From CAVXHQ01 sp963789535 (GTDB lineage: Bacteria; Pseudomonadota; Alphaproteobacteria; Rhodobacterales; Rhodobacteraceae), in contig CAWBKU010000003.1 in the NCBI GenBank assembly GCA_963789535.1, forward strand, positions 1-64,000: DNA of 64,000 nucleotides, in the 5' to 3' direction. The position numbers and the translations under genes are program-made. Positions 16,330-23,762 of the stretch are shown here, piece after piece. Each line of letters opens with the position of its first letter. Position 1 is the first letter of the stretch. A model generated the notes under the pieces. That model was not told the DNA's origin, ran no database searches, and saw only the letters and a list, made by a program, of their open reading frames with translations.

Positions 16330-17489
16330 GTCGAAACCATCAGCCGCTCGTAGCCGTGGAAATGGAACAGGTTGGCAAAGCGGGGTGCAGCCTCGAGGCG
16401 CAGGCGGGGGCACCGCTGGAACAGGATCCGCAGGCCGTGCAGCAGTTCGAGCCGGGCCAGCGGGGCGCCGACGCAAAAGTGGATACCGGCGCCGAACGAG
16501 GTGTTCGCCGCCCCCCGTCGGGCCGGATCGAACCGCGCAGGGTCGGTGTAGACCTCCGGATCGCGGTTGGCGGCGCCGAGCAGGCAGCCGATCCGGTCGC
16601 CGCGGCGGAACGGATGGCCGCCGATCTCCATATCCTCGTAGATGTGGCGGTCGAAGAAGTGCAGCGGCGGATCGTGGCGGATCAGTTCCTCGACGCAAAC
16701 CGCGTCGATGTCGCGGTGGCCGCTGCGCAACAGGGTGGCGATGCCGTTGCCCATCGTGTGCACCGTCGCCTCGTGGCCCGCGTTGAGGAGCAGGACGCAG
16801 GTCGAGATGAGTTCCGCCTCGTTCAGGCGGTCGCCGTCCTCTTCGGCGGCGATGAGTTCGGACAGAAGGTCGTCGGCCCGGTGCCTGCGCTTTTCGGCGA
16901 TGATGTCCCGCAGAAGGGCGCCGAAGGCCGCCGATGCCCATTCGGCCCGGTCCTCGGCGGCGCGGTCGCGGCGCGGGGTGTAGAGGACGACCATGGCGTT
17001 CGACCAGGCGAGCAGGTCGTCGGCATGACGTTCGGGCACGCCGAGCAGGCGGCAGATGACGATGACCGGCAGACGCGTGGCATAGTGCGCGAGCAGGTCG
17101 ACGGGACCGGCGGGAAAGCGGTCGATCAGGTCGTGGCAGATCGCCTCGATCTCGGGTGCCAGGGCCGCGATGCGGCGCGAGGTGAAGGCGCGCAGGACGA
17201 GGCCACGCAGGCGGGTATGGGCGGGCGGTTCGATCATCAGGAGCGAATGCGCCTCGAGGCCGTCGAAGGCGCGCAGGTGCGGCAGGGCCGGCGGCGCGCG
17301 ATCGGGGAGAGCCGCGCGGCCCATGCGGCGGTCGCGCAGGATCGACGAGACGAGCCGATGCGACAGGGCGCAGGGCATCCCGAGGGCGGGCCAGTCGATG
17401 ACCTCGCCGTGGCCGCGCATCGCCGCGTAGAACGCATAGGGATTCTGGACGAAGGCGTCCTCGGTCGGGGATTGGGTTGCCTGAAACAT
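16326..17489 (-). CDS. Cytochrome P450
   Basis: Encodes 387 aa, a normal soluble bacterial P450. The I-helix oxygen-binding motif is NAGHEATVHTMGNG; the K-helix ExxR is EELIRHDPP; the heme loop is FGAGIHFCVGAPLARLE with the ligand cysteine near residue 337. Start chosen as MFQATQSPTEDAF, the last ATG before the conserved N-terminus; a long upstream in-frame extension has no family character. No ferredoxin or reductase gene is adjacent, so the redox partner must lie elsewhere (fpr is 5 kb away). Substrate unknown. Confidence 0.9.
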   Translation of the reverse strand: MFQATQSPTEDAFVQNPYAFYAAMRGHGEVIDWPALGMPCALSHRLVSSILRDRRMGRAALPDRAPPALPHLRAFDGLEAHSLLMIEPPAHTRLRGLVLRAFTSRRIAALAPEIEAICHDLIDRFPAGPVDLLAHYATRLPVIVICRLLGVPERHADDLLAWSNAMVVLYTPRRDRAAEDRAEWASAAFGALLRDIIAEKRRHRADDLLSELIAAEEDGDRLNEAELISTCVLLLNAGHEATVHTMGNGIATLLRSGHRDIDAVCVEELIRHDPPLHFFDRHIYEDMEIGGHPFRRGDRIGCLLGAANRDPEVYTDPARFDPARRGAANTSFGAGIHFCVGAPLARLELLHGLRILFQRCPRLRLEAAPRFANLFHFHGYERLMVST

Positions 17490-17880
17490 GCCGCACGTTG
17501 ACCGCGCCCGATGCAGCGGCGCAAGCGCGCGACGGCTGCGACATTGCGTCGCATCCATGGCGAGCGGATCACAGGTCGGTTCGGCCGCCCGCAATGCCGA
17601 AAGACCTTCCCCCCGAACCGTGGTCGCACGGGTCATGGCGAAAGGCTGTCCAGCGGCGGATCCGCCTCCGTCCGGTTTCGGCAGCGCTATGGATCGCGTC
17701 GGCGCCCCCGGGCACCGGCACGACCTCGCGGTTCGGGTTGCCTCACGCACCGACTGGCGCAGGCCCATCGCCCGACACCGGATGATTTCTCACAGCATTT
17801 GAGATGACTGCGGATGCTTAAGCACCCGTTAGCGGATCGCCGGTATCGATATGCCGATACAGGCAGGAAGCGCGTGCAGC
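17490..17880. other. Intergenic region P450 / histidine kinase
   Basis: About 390 bases between divergent genes. Reading frames here are not convincing. Near the kinase there are small palindromes (TCTCA-N7-TGAGA around 17790 and TGCTTAAGCA near 17815) that could be operator or promoter elements. I see no clear promoter hexamers. Confidence 0.4.
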
Positions 17881-18720
17881 ATGCTCAATCTCAGGATTTT
17901 CGGCGGGACGGACAGGGCGCCCGGGCGCGGGGGCATTCCGGCAGCGCGGCTGACGGCGGTGCCGGACACGGCCATGCCCGGTCCGGCGGCCGTCGCCGAC
18001 GGCGCCGCCCTCGACGACTTCATCTATCTCATCAGTCACGACCTGCGCGCCTCGATGCGCGCGCTCCTCGAGGTGCCGGTCTGGATCCGCGAGGACATGG
18101 AGGCGTCAGGCATGCACGTGCCAGAGGGCGTGCGCGAGCATATGTCCATGCTGGAGCGGCACACGAGCCGCCTGGACCGGATGCTCCATGATCTTCTCGC
18201 CTATTCGCGGATCGGGCGCATGCAGTCGGAAACCGAGGTTGAGGTCGGTGCGATCCTCGATCAGGTCCTCGACGAGACGCCCCTGCCGGACGGCTGGACG
18301 TTACACCGGCAGATCGCCATCGACCGGCTGCGGATCGGGGAGCGGGACGCGCTGACGCTCCTCCAGGCGCTGCTGTCCAATTGCGTGAAGCATCACGACG
18401 CGGAGGCGGGCACCATAACGGTCGCCCTATCGGCCGAGGCGGGCGACGTCTTCCTTGACGTGACCGACGACGGGCCGGGGATCGATCCGGCCCACCGCGA
18501 TACGGTGTTCGAGATCATGCGCACCCTGCGGCCCCGCGATCAGGTCGAGGGCAGCGGTATGGGTCTCGCGCTGGTCCGCAAGATCGCGGCGGTGCATGGC
18601 GGCTCGGTCGAGATCCGCGACCCGGTTGCATCGGGATCGCGCGGCGTCTCGGTCCGCGTCCGGCTGCCACGCGGGATCGACGCGGATGGGCGATCCGCCC
18701 GGGCGGAGGGCGCCGGATGA
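17881..18720 (+). CDS. Soluble histidine kinase without sensor domain
   Basis: Encodes about 279 aa from the ATG at 17881 (AGGAAG 10 bases upstream); an ATG at 17851 is an alternative with no site. The phosphoacceptor box is DDFIYLISHDLRASMRALL, similar to the phytochrome/Cph1-like kinase subgroup. The ATPase domain has LLSNCVKHHD (N box), DVTDDGPGID (G1) and GSGMGLALVRKI (G2). No transmembrane, PAS or GAF domain is visible, so the signal must come through a partner. It overlaps the response-regulator gene by ATGA, so the two are co-translated. Confidence 0.85.
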   Translation: MLNLRIFGGTDRAPGRGGIPAARLTAVPDTAMPGPAAVADGAALDDFIYLISHDLRASMRALLEVPVWIREDMEASGMHVPEGVREHMSMLERHTSRLDRMLHDLLAYSRIGRMQSETEVEVGAILDQVLDETPLPDGWTLHRQIAIDRLRIGERDALTLLQALLSNCVKHHDAEAGTITVALSAEAGDVFLDVTDDGPGIDPAHRDTVFEIMRTLRPRDQVEGSGMGLALVRKIAAVHGGSVEIRDPVASGSRGVSVRVRLPRGIDADGRSARAEGAG

Positions 18721-19409
18721 TCGAAGTGCGGGACGATGCACCGAGCGGTTGGCGTGCCGCGCCCACGGGGCGACGGATCGCGGCGCTGATGCTCGACGAC
18801 AGCGATTTCGACAGGCAGCGGATGTGCCGGATCGGCGCGCGCAGCGGTCTGCCCATCGACATCGTCGCCGTGCCGACGATCGCTGCGATGAAGGCCGAAC
18901 TCGGCAAGACCGACTTCGACGTAATTCTGATCGACTATCTGCTGGACGAGGGCGACGGATTGCAGGCGGCGGCGGCGGTCAAGGCCAGCCGCCGCAATGC
19001 CGGTGCCGCGACGGTGATGATAACGGGCAACGGCAACCCCGGCCTCGTGCGCGAGGCGATGGAACAGGGCTGCGACGACCTCTTCGACAAGGATGCGCTG
19101 ACCCCCGAGACGTTCCGCGACCGGCTCGTCGCCGTTCTCGACCGGGTAAGCGCCGAGGGCGAGGGCCGGATCGCCGCCGCCCTGTCGCCGGACCGCCTTC
19201 ACGCGGCGTTCGCTGCGGCGTTCACACCCGAAACGATGCAACGGATGCTGGCGCCCGTCCTGCGACCGATCATCGAGCCGATGCTGGTCGACGGCCTGAC
19301 CGAGGCATTGCGACGCCTCGACCGAAGCGTCGGACCGGCTCGGCAGGGGTCGGTAGAGGCGCTGGTCCGGACCCTCCTCGACCCCGACGATTTCGAGTTC
19401 AGAACCTGA
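18717..19409 (+). CDS. Receiver-domain response regulator with unknown C-terminus
   Basis: Encodes 230 aa. The receiver domain begins RIAALMLDDSDFDRQRM (acidic pair), has the phosphoacceptor Asp in VILIDYLLDEGDG, Thr in VMITGNG and Lys in DLFDKDALTP. The C-terminal 90 residues contain repeated helical segments (PVLRPIIEPMLVDGLTEALRRL) but no DNA-binding or enzymatic output domain that I recognise. It is likely the partner of the upstream kinase, either as a phosphate sink or as a protein-interaction output. Confidence 0.85.
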   Translation: MIEVRDDAPSGWRAAPTGRRIAALMLDDSDFDRQRMCRIGARSGLPIDIVAVPTIAAMKAELGKTDFDVILIDYLLDEGDGLQAAAAVKASRRNAGAATVMITGNGNPGLVREAMEQGCDDLFDKDALTPETFRDRLVAVLDRVSAEGEGRIAAALSPDRLHAAFAAAFTPETMQRMLAPVLRPIIEPMLVDGLTEALRRLDRSVGPARQGSVEALVRTLLDPDDFEFRT

Positions 19410-19423
19410 AACGGCCCGGCCGG

Positions 19424-19846
19424 TCAGGCCCCCACATCGGGCGCAGGCAGGAACGAAACCCCGTCGATGAGCCAGCCCCTGTCGGTCTCGATCATCTTGT
19501 AATCGAGGACGTGCAACCGGCCGTTCGCGTCGCGGATCATCACCTTCTGATAGAGCACCCCCGCGATCTCGCGCAGTTCGAGGAACCGCACCTCGTCGTG
19601 GCTCCAGACCATGGGATAGCCGTTCTGCACCATCGTGCCGAAATTCTCGGGTGTGCCGAACATCCCCTGGATCATCGGGCTGGCGAACCCGAAGGCCTCG
19701 TCCACATCCCGATCGGCAAAGGCCTGAAGCTGACCGCCGATGGTCTCCTGTATCTCGGCGTCCTGTGCCGTCGCCGCGCTCGACAGCAGGATTGCGGCGA
19801 CGTTGCCGAGAACGGCAGACCTGATCCAGCGGTGCAAGATAGGCAT
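19424..19846 (-). CDS. DUF4864 secreted protein
   Basis: Encodes 140 aa. An N-terminal signal peptide (to about AATAQ, residue 28) precedes a domain beginning IQETIGGQLQAFADRDVDEAF, the DUF4864 pattern of a small NTF2-like alpha+beta fold. It has FGFASPMIQGMFGTPENF and ends VLDYKMIETDRGWLIDGVSF. GGAGAT lies before the ATG. It is convergent with the response-regulator gene. Function is unknown; the fold suggests ligand binding in the periplasm. An IS5 element lies about 100 bases upstream and may have altered its promoter. Confidence 0.8.
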   Translation of the reverse strand: MPILHRWIRSAVLGNVAAILLSSAATAQDAEIQETIGGQLQAFADRDVDEAFGFASPMIQGMFGTPENFGTMVQNGYPMVWSHDEVRFLELREIAGVLYQKVMIRDANGRLHVLDYKMIETDRGWLIDGVSFLPAPDVGA

Positions 19847-19998
19847 GGCAAATCTCCTCTAGTGCCTGTGCACTTTGATACGTAGCGGGCAACGGAGGAG
19901 TTTCAAAATATTTGCCGGCGGCAACGAACATTGTGTCGCGGATCGGCATTGTTGCAGAACTCACGCTTGAAGCGTGACTTCCCCTTTCCCCACTGATG

Positions 19999-20972
19999 TC
20001 ATGGTTCGCGAACGATCTCGGCGGTGCCGAGGGCGTTGAAGCGGTTCATGAGCGCGATGCGGATGTGGATTTCGGCGGTTTGCCGGTCGGGGTCTCTTGC
20101 GGCGATGCGTTCGCCAAATGCTTTGGGGCAGCGCATCTTCGCCTCGATCCGGCTGCGGGCGTGGTATCCCGTCCAGCGCTTCCAGAACGCCCTGCCATAG
20201 TGCCGGATCGCCCGCAGTGTTTTGTTTCGAACGCGTGCCGTTGGACAGTCTTCCTTCCACGGTCGCCCGTTCTTGCGGATCGGAATGATCGGGACGGCGT
20301 CGCGCTCGATGACGGCGGTGTAACAGCGGCCCGTATCGTAGGCCCCGTCCATTGCCCGGCAGGCGATTGCGAAGCAATCTACCGAGAGGGGGCGGTCACG
20401 GTGCCGATCTGCTCGTCCTCGGGGATCTGGCCGAGCAAGTCGGGCAACACGGGGCTGTCGCCGTCGCGGCTGGGAGTGAATTCGACTGCGCGGATGTCGG
20501 ACGTGGCTGTATCCATGGCCAGATGGACCTTACGCCACTGGCGACGTCCCTGCACGCGGTGCTTGCGAACCTGCCACTCACCATCGCCGAGGAACTTGAT
20601 CCCGGTGCTGTCCACGAGCAGGTTGAGCGGCCCGTTGGCACGGCGGTAGGGGATCTGGACGGCCAGGGTCTTCTGCCTGCGGCACAAGGTCGAATAGTCA
20701 GGGACGGACCATTCCAACCCTGCCAACCGGAGCAGGCTGGCCACCATGCCGATGGTCTGCCGCAAAGGAAACTTGAACAGCACCTTGATCGAGAGACAAA
20801 ACTGAATGGCAGCATCGGAGAAAACCGGCGGACGACCCGGCTTACCCTCATGCTGCGCCAACCAGGCCATCTCCTTGTCCAGCAAGACAAGCAATGAGCC
20901 GCGCCGCTTCAGCGCAGCGTTGTAGTCGGACCAGTTCGTGGTGCGGTAGCGGGTGGGTCATGGCTTGCTCAT
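19999..20972 (-). pseudogene. IS5-family transposase, nonsense plus 41-bp insertion
   Basis: The reading frame should start at ATG 20970-20972 (MSKP), but the next codon is TGA (20958-20960), where CGA would give the expected arginine. The body then follows: YRTTNWSDYNAALKRRGS, LDKEMAWLAQHEGKPGRPP, the first DDE Asp in LLVDSTGIKF, up to IGTVTA. There, 41 bases at 20350-20390 bring in a TAG. After them the frame resumes as DGAYDTGRCYTAVIERD (second Asp region), NGRPWKED and the Glu region ARSRIEAKMRC. Excising the 41 bases exactly restores TADGAYD. Two independent lesions mean the gene is not functional. Confidence 0.88.
20350..20390 (-). repeat. 41-bp hairpin-bearing insert, copy 2
   Basis: Read on the minus strand it begins CCCTCTCGGTAG and ends CCGGGCAATG, with the hairpin GATTGC-TTC-GCAATC inside. 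It is 39/41 identical to copy 1 (762-802) and lies in the same orientation relative to the interrupted transposase. Its internal TAG stops the upstream frame, and its last three bases supply an ATG in frame with the downstream half. Confidence 0.8.
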
Positions 20973-21038
20973 CCGCCCCATCTAACCGCATGGATTCAAG
21001 TTGTGAATCCTTCGCAGCCTGAGTTCTGCAACAACGCC

Positions 21039-21144
21039 CAGTGCTCACCCCATGCTTCCGGCAGACATCGACCGTCGGCATCCCGGCCTCCTGCTCCTTC
21101 AGCATCACGATGATCTGCACTTCACTGAAGCTTGATCGCTTCAT
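21039..21144 (-). pseudogene. IS3-family OrfA, N-terminal fragment
   Basis: About 35 residues (MKRSSFSEVQIIVMLKEQEAG, then CRKHGVSTG) match the start of OrfA from the IS3 subgroup that begins MKRSRFSEEQI. GGAGA precedes the ATG. The sequence is cut at the IS5 right end, and no continuation is found on the other side of the IS5 element. It is on the opposite strand from the orfB fragment at 22619-22771, so the two are not collinear remnants of one intact element. Confidence 0.8.
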
Positions 21145-21455
21145 TCTCCGTCTCCTTCTCTATCCCGGCCATCACGGTCAATCACTCATTTCAGCCTCCT
21201 TTGATCGCATTGCGGCACGTCGGATCCCCCCGGGGGCAGCCTTCTCTACGAGCTCAGGACGATGTCCGGCTCAGGATGGGGTATGGGCAGGAGCCGAGAG
21301 TGCTTCCTTATTCGCGGCGTCTGGTCCCGCGCAGTGCATGCGGGGCGCCAAAGAAGTGGAACGCACTTGCCTCGACCCCGTCCCCGGACGGGACGTCGTG
21401 CCGACAGCGCCTCGATGTATCGATCAGGACGCAGTCGGTTTCGTTGGCGTAGCCG
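21145..21455. other. Intergenic stretch between IS remnants
   Basis: About 310 bases with no gene I can support. It probably contains the end of the IS3 fragment and the terminal region of the IS110 element, whose ends carry no obvious inverted repeats. Confidence 0.5.
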
Positions 21456-22475
21456 TCAGGCGGCGGCGCCGAAGTGGTATGTCTCGCCGCTGGTCCACAT
21501 CCGGTGGAGAACGACCGCCAACTTGCGCGCCAACGCGACTTTCGCCTTTCCGAGCCCGCGGCGCCCGGCGAGGCGAACGGCCCAGGATTTTAGAGCGCAC
21601 CATCCGCGACTGTGATGGATGAGGACATTCGCTGCCTGGTAAAGCGCACATCGCACCCCGGCGTCTCCGGCGCGACTGATGCCACCCGACCAGTCCATTT
21701 CGCCGGACTGCCATCGCCTTGGGGTAAGGCCGAAATGGGCTCCGACATTGCGCGATTTCGGGAACCGCGATGGGTCGTCGACGGCCGCAACGTAGGTCAA
21801 TGCCACCAGCGGTCCGACGCCCGGCACCGTCATCAGGCGGCGGCAGGGCTCGCTGGTCTTCGCACGCATCGCGATCTGTCTGTCGAGCGCGGTAATCTCG
21901 CGTGCCAGATGCTCTACGATATCCACGAGGGGTTGCAGGATCGGTCGCAACGCCGTGTCCTCGAGAGCGGTGTCGACGGCGATCCGGAACTCCGATCTGG
22001 CGAGCTTCGGTGGCCGCAGGCCCTCGGCCTGCAGGATCGACCAGATCCCGTTGCGGAGATCGAGCGACTGACGCCGAAGCTGCTCGCGGACCGTCAGAAT
22101 GGCCCGGATCCGTTGCGCGCCAACCGATTTGACCCAGACGGCGCGGAATTTATCGACCCGCATCAGATCAGCGATGCCGTGCGCGTCGTTCTTGTCGGTC
22201 TTGTTGCGAAAGCCAGTCCGCAATGCAGCCGCGGCGTGTGTCGCATCTATGACCACGGCCGGCAGGTTCAGCTCGCGCAGTCCGCGTGCCAACCACGCCG
22301 ATGTCGGGCCGGCCTCCAGACCGATCCGATCGATCTCGGCGGCATAGGGCGCGAGAACATCCGCTATGGATCCCGGCACGCTTTCGACCGAACTTTGCCG
22401 CACGACTGTTCCCGCGGCGTCCAGCACACATACCGCCGTGCGCGCTGAAGAAACATCCAAACCTGCATAGAGCAT
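21456..22475 (-). CDS. IS110-family transposase (DEDD)
   Basis: Encodes 339 aa. The N-terminal RuvC-like DEDD domain shows MLYAGLDVSSARTAVCVLD, IGLEAGPTSAWLARGL and KTDKNDAHGIADLM. The C-terminal transposase_20 domain shows TVPGVGPLVALTYVAAVDD, FPKSRNVGAHFGLTPRR and SGEMDWSGGISRAGDAGVR with the catalytic serine region. GAGGAGATTGAT lies directly before the chosen ATG. The frame is full length and looks intact, the only apparently complete transposase in this IS cluster. IS110 elements use a non-coding end for target choice; the flanks here were not resolved. Confidence 0.9.
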   Translation of the reverse strand: MLYAGLDVSSARTAVCVLDAAGTVVRQSSVESVPGSIADVLAPYAAEIDRIGLEAGPTSAWLARGLRELNLPAVVIDATHAAAALRTGFRNKTDKNDAHGIADLMRVDKFRAVWVKSVGAQRIRAILTVREQLRRQSLDLRNGIWSILQAEGLRPPKLARSEFRIAVDTALEDTALRPILQPLVDIVEHLAREITALDRQIAMRAKTSEPCRRLMTVPGVGPLVALTYVAAVDDPSRFPKSRNVGAHFGLTPRRWQSGEMDWSGGISRAGDAGVRCALYQAANVLIHHSRGWCALKSWAVRLAGRRGLGKAKVALARKLAVVLHRMWTSGETYHFGAAA

Positions 22476-22618
22476 ATCAATCTCCTCGATTCTGGCCCAA
22501 TTGCCTCCGAGAAGCGTCATGCGTGGATCGCAACAGGTCCATACCGCACGACGCCGGCCGGATATCCCATCTTGTTCGGACCGGATCCTACCAAAATTTG
22601 GAGGAGGAAACGGGGCTC

Positions 22619-22771
22619 AGGTCAGTGAACGTGACGCCGCTGCGAGACGCCGTCACTGTCCTCGGATTGATCGCCGGGTGGTTCGAAGACTACAACGACA
22701 ACCACCCGCACTCGGGGCTGAAGATGCGCCCACCGCGCGAGTTCATCGCAGCTCAAACCGCAACCGCCTGA
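22619..22771 (+). pseudogene. IS3-family OrfB, C-terminal fragment
   Basis: About 50 residues remain: VNVTPLRDAVTVLGLIAGWF, then EDYNDNHPHSGLKMRPPREF, ending AAQTATA. This is the typical C-terminus of IS3 OrfB integrases. The catalytic core is missing; upstream sequence does not continue the frame as a transposase. It marks another broken IS3 copy next to the MBL gene. Confidence 0.8.
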
Positions 22772-22794
22772 GCGTCCGGTGCAACGGGGCAAGA

Positions 22795-23715
22795 TCAGGC
22801 CACCGTGAACGTCGCGCCGGCATGGACCCGGCCGAGGGAACGGGCGCGGTTGCGTTCCACGAGATCGATCAGATGCGCCAGGACGTTGCGCGTCGCGGCG
22901 GGTAGCAGGGCCGGGGGGACGTCGGTGTAGATCCGGCCGGCGAGGTCGGCGGGCGTGCCGGAAGCGACCGTGAGGGCGGCGAGGATCTGGGCTTCCCGGT
23001 GGCGACGATGCGCGATCAGGGCGTCAAGTCGGCCCACGAGATCGACGACCGGGGCGCCGTGGCCGGGCAGGGCGGAGGCGCCGCCCGGCAGGTCGGACCG
23101 CAGGCGGGCGCAGGAGGCCATGAAGTCCGTCAGATCGCCATCGGGCGGTGAGACGAGCGACGGGGCCCAACCCATGACGTGATCGCCGGTAAACACGACG
23201 TCGTCCAGCGCAAGGCACAGGTGGCCGCCCAGATGGCCGGGCGTATGCAGCACCTTCAGGGAGCCGGCGTCCGATGCGAGGCGGGCGCCGTCGGCAAGGC
23301 GCAGGTCGGGCGCAAAGCCGGTGTCCATGCCTTCGCCGCCGCCCGTCAGACCGTCCTCGGCGAGGCGGGTCATGATCGCGCTGCGCCCCGAATGCGCGGT
23401 GCCGAAGGCCGCGACCGGCGCGCCGGTCGCATCGTGCAGGCGCCCGGCAAGGGCGGAATGGTCGACGTGCGCATGGGTGACGACGATGTGATCGACGGGG
23501 CGCCCGGCAATGGCCGCGCGCAGGGCCTCGAAATGCGCGGGCATGTCTGGTCCGGGGTCGATGACGACCAGCCGGTCGGTGCCGACCAGATAGGTGTTCG
23601 TGCCCCAATGGGTCATCGGCGAGGGGTTTGGGGCGAGGAGTCGGTGGACGCCCGGCGCCATGGCGACGGCCACGCCTGTGGCGGGCATCGCCTCCCTGTC
23701 GGTCTCGCCTGCCAT
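22795..23715 (-). CDS. MBL-fold metallo-hydrolase (LACTB2-like)
   Basis: Encodes 306 aa. The zinc motif THAHVDHSALAG (HxHxDH) near residue 80, the His in HTPGHLGGH, the bridging Asp in FTGDHVMGWAPSLV and a final His in PGHGAP are all present. After the MBL domain comes the winged-helix-like C-terminal region (LIAHRRHREAQILAAL) found in LACTB2/GloB-related hydrolases. Substrate unknown; RNA or thioester hydrolysis has been described in the group. It starts just beyond the IS3 fragment, so its terminator region may be rearranged. Confidence 0.85.
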   Translation of the reverse strand: MAGETDREAMPATGVAVAMAPGVHRLLAPNPSPMTHWGTNTYLVGTDRLVVIDPGPDMPAHFEALRAAIAGRPVDHIVVTHAHVDHSALAGRLHDATGAPVAAFGTAHSGRSAIMTRLAEDGLTGGGEGMDTGFAPDLRLADGARLASDAGSLKVLHTPGHLGGHLCLALDDVVFTGDHVMGWAPSLVSPPDGDLTDFMASCARLRSDLPGGASALPGHGAPVVDLVGRLDALIAHRRHREAQILAALTVASGTPADLAGRIYTDVPPALLPAATRNVLAHLIDLVERNRARSLGRVHAGATFTVA

Positions 23716-23762
23716 CGCTGCCCCGCCTTTCGTTCATGTCCGCGGCGGGATAGCCTTGCGGC

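Larger units (their letters stand above)
19945..21038 (-). mobile_element. IS5-family element, degenerate
   Basis: The ends are inverted copies of GGCRTTGTTGCAGAACTCA (19945-19963 and the complement at 21020-21038). Length is about 1,094 bp, or 1,053 without the 41-bp insert, right for the IS5 family. It has landed inside the first third of an IS3-type orfA (see 21039-21144). The transposase is dead: a stop at its fifth codon plus a 41-bp insertion. Target duplication could not be defined. Confidence 0.85.

Noticed and set aside
21039..22771. One IS3 element interrupted by IS5 and IS110
   Set aside because: The orfA piece is on the minus strand and the orfB piece on the plus strand, so they cannot be two ends of a single simple copy.
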